DNA of 17,218 bases from Alteribacillus sp041949975 (GCF_041949975.1 NZ_JBHFQG010000056.1:1-17218), one strand, 5' to 3'. Counted from the first letter of the stretch, positions 6,732-14,331 are shown. Numbers and translations: made by a program. Notes: a model not told the origin generated them from the letters alone.

Positions 6732-7571
6732 GTGTCAAAACTTACCACACAACATATAGCCGTCTCCTATAACGAAAATACGATTCTAAAAGATATGAAC
6801 ATAGAAGTACCAGAAGGAATGATTACATCTATTATCGGGCCAAATGGCTGCGGAAAGTCTACCCTTTTAAAAACAATGGCTCGAATTTTGAAACCGGACC
6901 AAGGAGCAGTTTATTTGAATGGACGAAGCATCCATGAAATGAAAACAAAAGCAGTTGCAAAAGAAATGGCTATCCTTGCCCAAACCCCGGATATTCCTCA
7001 AACTTTGACAGTGTCTCAGCTTGTGGCGTTTGGCCGATATCCACACCGCCGCGGGACCGGCCGGTTGACTGCAAGTGATAAAGAAGCTATCGAGCAGGCT
7101 ATTGATGATACGGGAATGAGTGACTATAAAGATAGGCCTCTTGAAGCATTATCGGGCGGCCAGAGACAAAGAGCCTGGATCTCCATGGCTTTGGCTCAAG
7201 AAACCGAAGTGCTTCTTTTGGATGAACCAACCACATATTTGGATATGGCACATCAATTAGAAATTTTAGAGCTGCTTCAAGAATTAAATGAAAAAGAAAA
7301 ACGCACCATTGTCATGGTTATTCATGACTTGAATCATGCAGCACGTTTTTCTGATCATTTAATTGCTATGAAAAAAGGGGAAGTACAGCATATTGGTTCT
7401 CCTGCTGAAGTGATCAGCAAACCCGTTCTTCGCCGCGTGTTTGGTATTGATGCATACGTGGTAACAGACCCTCGTACAGGAAAGCCTCTTTGTATGACTT
7501 ATGATCTGGTCGATCGTCATTTAGAATCTGTACCTAATTCAGATATCCAAACTCAAATAGCGAGGGTTTAA
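6732..7571 (+). CDS. Ferric-siderophore ABC transporter ATPase (FecE/FhuC/YusV type)
   Basis: The 279-residue ATPase drives siderophore import from the cytosolic face of the permease. Visible motifs are Walker A GPNGCGKST (36-44), the Q-loop glutamine in ILAQTPD (Q84), signature LSGGQRQRAW (140-149), Walker B LLLDEP (161-166) and the switch histidine in VIHDLNHA (H198). The GPNGCGKST loop and the length fit the FecE/FhuC/BtuD-like subgroup for iron complexes. The start is GTG with GGGG 8 nt upstream. Two Fur boxes flank its promoter. It is followed after 3 nt by a siderophore reductase gene. The matching binding protein and fused permease are about 2-5 kb downstream on the other strand, so this is probably the ATPase of that importer. 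It may also serve other permeases, as YusV does in B. subtilis. Confidence 0.93.
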   Translation: MSKLTTQHIAVSYNENTILKDMNIEVPEGMITSIIGPNGCGKSTLLKTMARILKPDQGAVYLNGRSIHEMKTKAVAKEMAILAQTPDIPQTLTVSQLVAFGRYPHRRGTGRLTASDKEAIEQAIDDTGMSDYKDRPLEALSGGQRQRAWISMALAQETEVLLLDEPTTYLDMAHQLEILELLQELNEKEKRTIVMVIHDLNHAARFSDHLIAMKKGEVQHIGSPAEVISKPVLRRVFGIDAYVVTDPRTGKPLCMTYDLVDRHLESVPNSDIQTQIARV

Positions 7572-7574
7572 AAA

Positions 7575-8354
7575 ATGGCTATAGTACTTACGAAAGAATC
7601 CAAGTCAAGAATATACGACACGTTTTCCGTAAGACAACACGAGCCGGCCGCCTATGAAATGGTTTATACACCAGCGGAGTGGCTGCAGCCGCATTCTTTA
7701 ACTCACTTTATTAATAATTATGGCACGTTCATTCAAGCGCCAACCCCTGATATGACAGCGACATTTTGGGCCAACCGTTATAGTCGTTATATTGCTTTTG
7801 TTCATTGGGCGATCGTCAAGGGCTGGGACGTAGAGACCTCCTTGGAAAAATTGAAAGTCTATTTCTTGGTACGTCCCGACAGAACAGAACCAGCCTTTGA
7901 ATTTTATTCCGCTTTTGAAGAAGAAAATAAATGCAAAAATAGAAATAGCAGACAAGAAAGACTTTCGGCTTTTTATCGAAATCACGCTGCGCCATTAGTA
8001 CATTCATTTGCAGCGGCGGCCGGTTTGCGGACACGTGAGCTGTGGGGACAGGTATACCACGCCGTACCGTATTTTATTGACTTGTCCAAAGTAACAGAAT
8101 CACCAGACATACAAAGCCGTTTAAACGATGATTGGTATTTTATTACAAAGGAAGCATCACCATTTATTTTTCGGGAAATAAAGTTTCCGTTTCAGTATAA
8201 AGTTATCCCTATTCCCAACCCGGCGGATGATAAACCGATGTATACAAAGCCAACATGCTGTTTAGCTTTTAAAGCTTCCGACTGCTATTGTTACCGCTGT
8301 CCAAGAATGAAACCAGCACAGCGTCAGGAATTATATGAACAAAAGAAAAAATAA
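7575..8354 (+). CDS. FhuF/FchR-like [2Fe-2S] siderophore-iron reductase
   Basis: The 259-residue soluble protein ends with a cysteine cluster typical of FhuF-type reductases: CC at 228-229, then C237, C239 and C242, followed by PRMKP. The usual FhuF spacing is C-C-x10-C-x2-C. Here it reads C-C-x9-C-x2-C if C239 and C242 are used, with one extra cysteine (C237). Such proteins bind a [2Fe-2S] cluster and reduce Fe3+ in imported siderophores so that iron is released in the cytosol. FchR of Bacillus halodurans is a characterised relative in type. The N-terminal part is the poorly conserved IucA/IucC-C-terminal-like or FhuF-like region. It starts 3 nt after the ATPase stop, with GAGGG inside the end of that gene, so the two are co-translated and under the same Fur control. 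The substrate siderophore is not identifiable from sequence alone. Confidence 0.8.
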   Translation: MAIVLTKESKSRIYDTFSVRQHEPAAYEMVYTPAEWLQPHSLTHFINNYGTFIQAPTPDMTATFWANRYSRYIAFVHWAIVKGWDVETSLEKLKVYFLVRPDRTEPAFEFYSAFEEENKCKNRNSRQERLSAFYRNHAAPLVHSFAAAAGLRTRELWGQVYHAVPYFIDLSKVTESPDIQSRLNDDWYFITKEASPFIFREIKFPFQYKVIPIPNPADDKPMYTKPTCCLAFKASDCYCYRCPRMKPAQRQELYEQKKK

Positions 8355-8399
8355 GAGCAGACTCGAAAGTGTTTATCTTTCGATCCGCTCTTATTTTTA
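8351..8399 (+). terminator. Terminator of the ATPase-reductase operon
   Basis: ATAAGAGC (8351-8358) pairs with GCTCTTAT (8387-8394), and inside it TCGAAAG (8363-8369) pairs with CTTTCGA (8377-8383). TTTTT follows. The outer stem includes the stop codon of the reductase gene. Confidence 0.9.
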
Positions 8400-8565
8400 T
8401 GGATAATACAAGAAAGAAAAATCCTCTTTTAGAGGAGGGATCGGTCGCCGGTCGCCAAGAGTGTGCGTTAGAGCCACGAAAAGCCGAAAAGCGAGGTAGT
8501 ATTGTCACCAAGAGGGAAAGAAAGTCAAACACGATGTAATAAAAAAGGGGATCTACGACTCACAT
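8400..8565. other. Non-coding GC-richer block with imperfect direct repeats
   Basis: No credible gene. A tandem GGTCGCC-GGTCGCC occurs at 8443-8456. GTCGCCAAGAG (8451-8461) recurs as GTCACCAAGAG (8504-8514). A small hairpin, CCTCT-TTT-AGAGG, lies at 8423-8435. The segment from about 8436 to 8520 is visibly richer in G and C than its flanks and may be an interspersed repeat or a leftover of inserted DNA. Confidence 0.4.
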
Positions 8566-9460
8566 TTATTTATCAATATAATATGAATGCTGACCATAAC
8601 CACAGCGTTTGTATTTATTCGATAACGATCTTCTAATTGTTTTTTGACCGAATAATATTACACCACTCATAAATAGCATTAGTTGTAACTTTTGAATTCG
8701 GAAAAAGCAGCTTGAATACCAACACGTTCCTTAAAATAGCAGTCCCCATGGTTTCTGTTCGGCCACATGCTTGACATAATAATTTTTTGGGAGTGTAAGT
8801 GAGAAAAGAAGAGCAAGATGCACAAAGGATTCCTTTCTAAGTTGTTGATAATCATAACGAGTTAGGCGAGTGAATGGATAAACATCTATGTGACGGAATA
8901 ATAATTTTTCAGCGAGATGTTTACGACTTTTATTTATAGTTCTAAGTGTAACTTTATAAATTTATTAATTTGAGTTGGGAAGATTATAGGTAAAGTTGGG
9001 GAAGCTTGATATAACGTGAACTCACTATTGATAAAAATAAGATATGCTTTTAAGGGGAGATTTGATCTGAGGCTTTGAAATAATGTTCTGAGTAAGGAGG
9101 CGCTGCGCTTCATTTGAAGTAAAGGATTCTTTATTTCGGCACCAGAAATGCTATGCCACTGATCACCATCAATATAAAAATCGCCTGCATAGTTTTTTAC
9201 TTCGAAAAGGTAAACAGTATTTTGAGAGATTAATAGTGAATCAATTTGAAATATCGTATTATTAACTTCCAGCAACAAATCATTTAAAATAAGCCAGTCA
9301 TCAGAAAGCTTTTCTAGCCACCCATCAAATTTTTATTCACCTTCAAACCCCTTTACCGCATTCCAATAGTACTGTTTGTTCTTATCTGATAAATTCGTTC
9401 GTGCATTTAATTGTTTAAAATCTTTAGTTCTCTAGACGTATATCGAGGTTTTATTAGCAT
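8566..9460 (-). pseudogene. NERD-domain protein with C-terminal zinc finger, multiply broken
   Basis: Read across frames, the minus strand gives one continuous homologue of NERD (nuclease-related domain) proteins. The order is MLIKPRYTSREL at the start, then a helical segment with KNKQYYWNAVKGFEGE. Next comes the nuclease-like core EVNNTIFQIDSLLI and VYLFEVKNYAGDFYIDGDQW (conserved D and ExK). A C4 zinc-finger part follows (LCASC and LLCQACGRTE), and the tail RRSLSNKYKRCGYGQHSYYIDK ends at the TAA 8568-8566. Lesions seen: a frameshift near 9420-9430, a TAA inside GFEGE-x-KFD (9335-9333), a stop plus shift at 8934-8936, a shift near 8835, and a shift in an A-run near 8640. The ATG at 9460 still has AAGGTGG upstream. 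At about 297 codons it matches the family's usual size. It separates the two siderophore units and is certainly non-functional as a whole. Confidence 0.85.
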
Positions 9461-9534
9461 ATCCACCTTCCTATCTACCTTTATTCTCGTAAACTAATGT
9501 TATGTCAGATCAACAAATTTCACAAGATTAATAC

Positions 9535-9592
9535 AGGACCTTCCTAAATATGTCATACAATATTACAATGGAAGGTCCTATTTTAATTTTTT
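9535..9592 (+). terminator. Perfect 10-bp inverted repeat with T-rich tail
   Basis: AGGACCTTCC (9535-9544) pairs with GGAAGGTCCT (9570-9579) across a 25-nt AT-rich loop, followed by ATTTTAATTTTTT on the plus strand. No intact plus-strand gene ends nearby, and on the minus strand (after the permease gene) no T-run follows. It may be a terminator stranded by rearrangement, or a small mobile-element relic. Confidence 0.45.
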
Positions 9593-9663
9593 AGCTCAAA
9601 ATCCGCTTGGCTCTTCTCTTGGGATTCACTTACTTCCGGTAAGAATGATCTCCTCAAATGGCT

Positions 9664-11700
9664 TTATGATTTCTTAGGTGTTTTACTCATAAGCCATAGA
9701 AAAAATGGAGCACCGATGACAGCTGCAACAAGGCCGGAAGGAATTTCTTTTGGAGCTAACACCATACGCCCAGCTGTATCAGCGATTACTAAAAGAACGG
9801 CTCCGAGCAATAGAGATACCGGCAGTATTTTTCGATGATCGTGACCAGTTAATAAACGGGCCAGGTGTGGAGCAACCAGGCCGATGAAGCCGATGGTGCC
9901 TACAGCTGCCACAGCCATAGAAGCAGAAAAAGTAGCGAGCAGGGCTGCAAACCATCGAACTGTAATCGTTCGCACTCCTAGTCCGATAGCAGTTTGATCG
10001 CCAAGAGACAGTATGTTTAGTTTATTCATAAATATAGCACTTAAAGGAAGCAGTATTATTACCGGCCAAAGTAGAAACTGCTGCAATTCGGAAAAACCGG
10101 ATGCATACGTGCTGCCAGATAACCATGTTAAAGCAGAAGCTGCATTCATGTTTGATCGTGTGATTAAAATCTGCGTAATAGCACCTCCGGCTGCCGAAAC
10201 ACCGATTCCCATAAGAGCCAGAACAGCCGGTTGAAATTGTGTTTTCCAGGAAAAAAACAAAACAATTCCTACTGTTACAAATGCACCTGCAATGGCGCCA
10301 ATTGGTATCCATGCAGCAGAAAATCCTGACAATAAGAACATAACGGCGAGTGCCCCTACCCCAGCACCGGAAGTAACCCCAATAATAGAAGGATCAGCTA
10401 GCGGATTACGTAAAATTCCCTGAAAAAGCAGACCACTTAAGGCAAGAAGCATGCCAGCCAACATCGCCGCAAGCACTCTTCCTAAGCGGAGATCAAAAAC
10501 AATAAATTTCTGACCGGAAGATTCATCTGAAAAAAGAGCATTCCATGTAGAGATGAATTCAAAACCATCTCCGCCCCCAGCGAGCCCGCTAAAAAATGAA
10601 ATAATAAGCAGCAGCAACGCCCCAATTACCACGCTGGAATAGGGGAGATTGAATAACAAGCTGCTAGGAGATAATGAATCTTTTCTGCCAGTTCCTAAAA
10701 AGCGATTTCTGTTCTTTAAAATCAGCCAAATAAGCCACGGCGCTCCAATAAGTGCAGTGATTGATCCAACTGGAAGTTCGGTAAGGGAAGGGTCAAGATA
10801 GCGGCCCAGCACATCTGCTCCTATTAAAATATTAGCACCCCAAAGCATAGAAGCAGGAATCAACATACCATGAAGCTGATAACCTGCCAATTTCATTAAA
10901 TGAGGGGCAATAAGTCCGATAAAAGCAATTGGACCCACTACACTTACTACAAGAGCTGTCAATCCTACAGCAGAAAAAAACATTAGAACCTGAACAAGTC
11001 TTACCCTTTCACCTAGTGTCTTAGCTTGATCTTCTCCGAGCAGCAGCAGATCCATCTTTTTTCCAATCCATAGGACGACTAGTGATATGAAAGCTACCCA
11101 TGGGAGAGAAAAAGTGACTCCATTCCAGTCCTGCTGCACTAATGTACCGTTTCCCCAAAGGAAAAGTCCGGCTGTTTCGTATTCAAAAAATATTTGCAAG
11201 GTAGAAGTGAATGAAGTAAACATCAACGTAAGCACCATACCTGCTAAAGCCATTCGAACAGGAGTTGCAGTATGGCCTCCAGCTAATAGAAAAACGAGCA
11301 CGGCTGCAAACGTTCCGCCTAAAAATGCTAACAAAAATCCGCTTCCGCCAAGCCATGAAGGTCCAAATATAGTACCGGCTACAACGAAAAAATAGGCACC
11401 TGAATGTACTCCAAGTGTGCTCGGAGAGGCGAGCGGGTTTTTTGTTAAGGTTTGAAAGATAACACCGGCTGCTGCCAAAGCAGAACCGGCTATTATTCCA
11501 ATGACTATCCTAGGTAAGTATATAGATTGAACAATATTATGCTGAAGGGAGTCTCCCTTATTCCATATCGCTTCCCACACAATGTGAAAAGGTATATCGC
11601 GGGAGCTTTGCATTAAATGAAAGGCAATAAGAAAAAGCAAGAGGGCTGTCCCTCCACCGAATATAAGGACAGCCTTCTGTTTGTCAGATAAAGATTTCAT
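9664..11700 (-). CDS. Fused double FecCD-family siderophore permease (FhuB-like)
   Basis: The 678-residue protein is two FecCD permease domains in one chain. The family motif appears twice: NPLASPSTLGVHSGA (88-102) and NPLADPSIIGVTSGA (432-446). The second signature also appears twice: GPIAFIGLIAPHL (256-268) and GTIGFIGLVAPHL (601-613). About 18-20 membrane spans are expected. This is the FhuB arrangement of E. coli (about 660 aa); classic B. subtilis systems use two separate proteins of about 330 aa. A charged linker (NRNRFLGTGRKDS, about 331-343) joins the halves. The ATG at 11700-11698 follows AGGAGAG by 6 nt, and that site lies inside the end of the binding-protein gene, with 3 nt between stop and start. 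This indicates translational coupling. Its ATPase partner is probably the plus-strand gene at 6732. Fe3+-siderophore import is certain as a class. The exact ligand is unknown. Confidence 0.93.
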   Translation of the reverse strand: MKSLSDKQKAVLIFGGGTALLLFLIAFHLMQSSRDIPFHIVWEAIWNKGDSLQHNIVQSIYLPRIVIGIIAGSALAAAGVIFQTLTKNPLASPSTLGVHSGAYFFVVAGTIFGPSWLGGSGFLLAFLGGTFAAVLVFLLAGGHTATPVRMALAGMVLTLMFTSFTSTLQIFFEYETAGLFLWGNGTLVQQDWNGVTFSLPWVAFISLVVLWIGKKMDLLLLGEDQAKTLGERVRLVQVLMFFSAVGLTALVVSVVGPIAFIGLIAPHLMKLAGYQLHGMLIPASMLWGANILIGADVLGRYLDPSLTELPVGSITALIGAPWLIWLILKNRNRFLGTGRKDSLSPSSLLFNLPYSSVVIGALLLLIISFFSGLAGGGDGFEFISTWNALFSDESSGQKFIVFDLRLGRVLAAMLAGMLLALSGLLFQGILRNPLADPSIIGVTSGAGVGALAVMFLLSGFSAAWIPIGAIAGAFVTVGIVLFFSWKTQFQPAVLALMGIGVSAAGGAITQILITRSNMNAASALTWLSGSTYASGFSELQQFLLWPVIILLPLSAIFMNKLNILSLGDQTAIGLGVRTITVRWFAALLATFSASMAVAAVGTIGFIGLVAPHLARLLTGHDHRKILPVSLLLGAVLLVIADTAGRMVLAPKEIPSGLVAAVIGAPFFLWLMSKTPKKS

Positions 11701-11703
11701 AAA

Positions 11704-12708
11704 TTACTCTCCTATAAGAGCCTCCGCAGCTTGTTCTGCAAATACTTCAGCGGCTAACGGCCCGCCAAAAGTCCAAGTGTCTCCAGGTAATGCATGGGTA
11801 CGGTCTTCTTTTACGAAGTTTAAGTTCTCCCATACTGGATTACCGCTAAGCTGATTCTCAAAAACATTATCGTCCTCTTGAACAATATACATAAACTCAG
11901 CATCTTGATAAGGCTCCAGGCTTTCTACACTAGTTTCTGTGTAACCATATACTTCAAATTCTTCGTCATCATAAGCATTTTCTAATCCGATATTATTTAA
12001 TATTTTTATAGCCATAGAGTTATCTGTAAATAGACGAAGAGAAGCATTTTCATTCGCACTGAAAGCTTGAGATAAGACGAGCTCTGTGCCATCCAACCCT
12101 TCTTCACTTAATTGGGATGCAATTTCTTCATAAGATTCATCTAAATCAGCAAGCACTTTATCAGCTTCCTCTTCTTTATCTACAGCTTTTGCAATTTCTT
12201 TAAACGTCGTCTCCATTTCTTCATATTGATCACCTTCTCCTTCCTCAGGATAAGGCTCAAACATGAGAGTAGGAGCAATTTCATTAAGCTCGTCACTAAT
12301 GGCTTCATGTCTGTATTGCGCTGTAATAATAAGGTCTGGTTCTAACTGTGCAATTTCTTCTAAGCTGGGTTCTTGCCGTGTCCCAACATCGGTAACATTT
12401 TCGGAAAGTTCTGGTTCAATATTAACCCATTGATTATATCCCTCTATGTCTGCCACACCAGTTGGTTCTACTCCTAAAGCCAGCAGATCTTCTGCATACA
12501 CCCATTCTAGCACAACAATGTTTTCAGGTGTTTCCTCAATTTCCTGTTCACCGCGAGCATCTTCTACAGTAATTGTTTCATTTTCTGCAGATTTCTGCTC
12601 TTCATTATTATTTTCTTCGGAATTACCATCTTCAGAATCTTCTTGGCTGCAACCGATAATAACAAGCATAAGCAGCATGCTTAAGATAAGTATGTAACTT
12701 TTTTTCAT
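11704..12708 (-). CDS. Siderophore-binding lipoprotein (FecB/FhuD/YfiY type)
   Basis: The 334-residue protein begins with a lipoprotein signal, MKKSYILILSMLLMLVIIGC, with the lipidated cysteine at residue 20 (I-I-G-C lipobox). A very acidic linker follows (SQEDSEDGNSEENNNEEQ), then a class III periplasmic-type binding fold. Typical parts are TVEDARGEQEIEETPENIVVL, EWVYAEDLLALGVEPTGVAD, VGTRQEPSLEEIAQLEPDLII, and near the C-terminus GDTWTFGGPLAAEVFAEQ. It captures ferric siderophore outside the membrane and delivers it to the fused permease encoded next. The pattern 'VVLEW-x-x-x-DLLALGV-x-P-x-GVAD' recalls binding proteins for citrate-hydroxamate siderophores such as YfiY, but ligand assignment is inference. 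The ATG (12708-12706) has AAGGGTGG 6 nt upstream. The surplus of Asp and Glu suits a salt-tolerant organism. A Fur box and strong promoter lie just upstream. Confidence 0.93.
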   Translation of the reverse strand: MKKSYILILSMLLMLVIIGCSQEDSEDGNSEENNNEEQKSAENETITVEDARGEQEIEETPENIVVLEWVYAEDLLALGVEPTGVADIEGYNQWVNIEPELSENVTDVGTRQEPSLEEIAQLEPDLIITAQYRHEAISDELNEIAPTLMFEPYPEEGEGDQYEEMETTFKEIAKAVDKEEEADKVLADLDESYEEIASQLSEEGLDGTELVLSQAFSANENASLRLFTDNSMAIKILNNIGLENAYDDEEFEVYGYTETSVESLEPYQDAEFMYIVQEDDNVFENQLSGNPVWENLNFVKEDRTHALPGDTWTFGGPLAAEVFAEQAAEALIGE

Positions 12709-12731
12709 ATGATACCACCCTTTATTTTATT

Positions 12732-12750
12732 GAAAAAGATTCTCATTATC
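12732..12750 (-). promoter_or_regulatory. Fur box in front of the binding-protein operon
   Basis: On the minus strand GATAATGAGAATCTTTTTC agrees at 16 of 19 positions with the Fur consensus. It sits immediately downstream of the -10 element, over the expected start of transcription. Iron-dependent repression is inferred. Confidence 0.75.
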
Positions 12751-12757
12751 AGTAAAA

Positions 12758-12786
12758 ATGATACTATGGAAATGACGAAGCGTCAA
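12758..12786 (-). promoter_or_regulatory. Sigma-A promoter of the binding protein-permease operon
   Basis: Minus strand TTGACG (12786-12781), 17-bp spacer, TATCAT (12763-12758); each hexamer matches 5/6. It lies about 50 bp upstream of the ATG. Confidence 0.75.
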
Positions 12787-12848
12787 TAGAATTTTTCATA
12801 CTGTTACGAAACAAAACATGACTGGTCAACAGTACTATAAAAAAACAT

Positions 12849-12878
12849 TTGACTAATTATTCTGAATTTTTGTATACT
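12849..12878 (+). promoter_or_regulatory. Promoter of the 35-aa small protein
   Basis: TTGACT (12849-12854), 18-bp spacer, TATACT (12873-12878); each hexamer matches 5/6. It leaves an untranslated leader of roughly 95 nt before the ATG at 12980, in which I see no recognised riboswitch. Confidence 0.6.
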
Positions 12879-12979
12879 TAAACCAAGATACAGTTTGAAT
12901 ATTTCCATAACAGGGAACATATATTTAACCAACACTAGAGGACCACACCCTGACAAATTTTGAGCAGGAGGGATTCAAG

Positions 12980-13087
12980 ATGGTCGTTGAACTGGTAGCT
13001 ATTATTGGTTTAGCATTCGGGTTAATTTTTTCAAGTGTTGTCATGGCACTTACACTTTTAAAACAGGCATCCACAAAAGATAGATAA
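12980..13087 (+). CDS. Small single-span membrane protein, 35 aa
   Basis: ATG at 12980 lies 8 nt after AGGAGG (12966-12971), an excellent ribosome binding site, and the frame ends at the TAA 13085-13087. The 35 residues are a short acidic N-terminus (MVVE), one hydrophobic span of about 22 residues (LVAIIGLAFGLIFSSVVMAL) with small-residue Gly/Ala/Ser faces that favour helix packing, and a basic tail LLKQASTKDR. The charge pattern predicts N-out, C-in insertion. It has its own promoter and is followed by a hairpin terminator, so it looks like an independent transcript between the divergent siderophore operon and the metallo-hydrolase. I do not recognise the family. A small membrane regulator or subunit is possible, but nothing here decides it. 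Confidence 0.7.
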   Translation: MVVELVAIIGLAFGLIFSSVVMALTLLKQASTKDR

Positions 13088-13105
13088 TAAAGTTGTTTTA
13101 TCTAT

Positions 13106-13145
13106 GGGGTTTGGGACGTATGAGTTTCCAGACCCTGTTTTTATG
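13106..13145 (+). terminator. Terminator after the 35-aa gene
   Basis: GGGTTTGGGA (13107-13116) pairs with TCCAGACCC (13127-13135), with one G-T wobble and one bulged G, followed by TGTTTTTAT. Confidence 0.65.
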
Positions 13146-13213
13146 TGCTTGAAAAGAGAAGGTAAAACCCGTAAGGAACACGAAATAAAAAGAAAAAGGA
13201 AGGAGCGTTTAAG

Positions 13214-13903
13214 TTGAAGGTTAAGCAAATCTCAGATCACATATATAAAGTGGAAGCTTGGTTTGGTGTGAAAATAAGTGCATGGGCAGTGAAAACCGAT
13301 AAAGGTTCTATTTTAGTGGATACAGGGATGAATTTTATGACTTCTTCCTTACTCAAATTGGCTAAAGAGTATGGACCGCTTCAAATGATTTTATTGACTC
13401 ACGGTCATATGGATCACACAAACGGTATTTCATCTATACTAAAAAAAGATAAAGTACCCGTATATGCTCATGAACAAGAAATTCTATATATGGAAGGAGA
13501 TCTTATCTATCCCAGAAGAAAAAAGCCGGAATATTTGGTTAAAAAGGGAGTGGTAAAAAGGATTCCTTCAGATGAAGCAGGTAATTTACATACGATGATG
13601 GGGCTGACTCCTTATTTTACGCCAGGACATTCACCAGGTCACACAGTTTTCTATCATGACCAGGATGATGTGCTCTTATGCGGAGATTTATTTACTTCCA
13701 AAAAAGGAGAGCTTTCTCCTCCAATTAAAGCTTTTACAGCTGATATGGAGCAAGCAGTAGAGAGCGGAAGAATAGTAAAAAGCCTGGCACCCCGGCTTGC
13801 TTCCATATGTCATGGAAATGATGTGGAGTATCCAGGCTCTAAATATAAATTATATGAGCAAAGGTATGGAAGGAATAATAAAACCTTGTACAATCCTCTT
13901 TAA
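13214..13903 (+). CDS. Metallo-beta-lactamase-fold hydrolase
   Basis: The 229-residue cytoplasmic protein has the full metal-binding set of the MBL fold: T-H-G-H-M-D-H (H63, H65, D67, H68), H139 in TPGHSPGH, D158 in LLCGDLF, and H200 in SICHGND. Together these form a two-zinc (or iron) site. The glyoxalase II-like pattern TPGHSPGHT suggests hydrolysis of small esters or thioesters, but MBL proteins vary widely and the substrate cannot be named. The start is a TTG (13214) with AGGAG 8 nt upstream. No in-frame ATG offers a better site, and the preceding frame shows no homology. The gene appears to stand alone, with transcription possibly continuing through the weak terminator upstream. Its stop codon interlocks with that of the convergent 3-TM gene. 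Confidence 0.9.
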   Translation: MKVKQISDHIYKVEAWFGVKISAWAVKTDKGSILVDTGMNFMTSSLLKLAKEYGPLQMILLTHGHMDHTNGISSILKKDKVPVYAHEQEILYMEGDLIYPRRKKPEYLVKKGVVKRIPSDEAGNLHTMMGLTPYFTPGHSPGHTVFYHDQDDVLLCGDLFTSKKGELSPPIKAFTADMEQAVESGRIVKSLAPRLASICHGNDVEYPGSKYKLYEQRYGRNNKTLYNPL

Positions 13904-14331
13904 AGTAAAAAACGAAAATATATTAATATAAAAAGGTAAAAAACTAATAATAAAATAGAAAAAATCATAATTCCCCACATATAAGGCAGTTTCACATATT
14001 TAGACTGTTTTTTTATGGTGACTGCCGACAGAGTAAAAGATATAAATAACGCACCTAAAAGGAAAAAAATAAACCATTCCGCCACTTGCTCCCACGGAAG
14101 GAAATAAACAAAAGGCATGAGGGTTAATACGGCGCAAATGACCGCAAAAGCAATTAATGAAGCACGGTAAAGTCTATTATCCATTTTAGATTCTTTTACC
14201 TGTCTTCTTCGTTCCATCCGGCTGAGCGCGTCCATTGGATCAGCTTTTGCTGCTGCGGCGAACCAGCGCTTATACCATTTATCAAACAATACCTTTGGAT
14301 GCAGGGAACGAAAATTAAATTTCATATTCAT
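13900..14331 (-). CDS. Hypothetical 3-TM membrane protein, 143 aa
   Basis: The protein has a basic cytoplasmic N-terminus of about 50 residues (FNFRSLHPKVLFDKWYKRWF, then DALSRMERRRQVKESKMDNR). Three hydrophobic spans follow: ASLIAFAVICAVLTLMPFVYF, WFIFFLLGALFISFTL, and a last one, MWGIMIFSILLLVFYLFILI. A longer ORF extends to an ATG at 14370, but that ATG has no ribosome binding site. The ATG at 14331-14329 lies 5 nt after AGGAGAG (14343-14337), so I choose it. A second ATG two codons later is less well spaced. No enzymatic motif is visible. It diverges from the broken panE gene and converges with the hydrolase, overlapping it by four bases (TTAA read as stop on both strands). Function is unknown. 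Confidence 0.75.
   Translation of the reverse strand: MNMKFNFRSLHPKVLFDKWYKRWFAAAAKADPMDALSRMERRRQVKESKMDNRLYRASLIAFAVICAVLTLMPFVYFLPWEQVAEWFIFFLLGALFISFTLSAVTIKKQSKYVKLPYMWGIMIFSILLLVFYLFILIYFRFLL

Noticed and set aside
8269..8532. 87-codon minus-strand ORF across the operon terminator
   Set aside because: It covers the end of the reductase gene and a hairpin, and no homology or start signal is visible.
8934..9278. 114-aa ORF as an intact gene
   Set aside because: The homology continues on both sides in other frames, so it is only the middle of the NERD pseudogene.
12795..12827. Second promoter (TTGACC...TAACAG) further upstream of the binding-protein gene
   Set aside because: The -10 is poor and a much better Fur-linked promoter lies downstream.
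12880..12979. Riboswitch in the long leader of the 35-aa gene
   Set aside because: No recognisable conserved core or terminator/antiterminator pair was found by eye.
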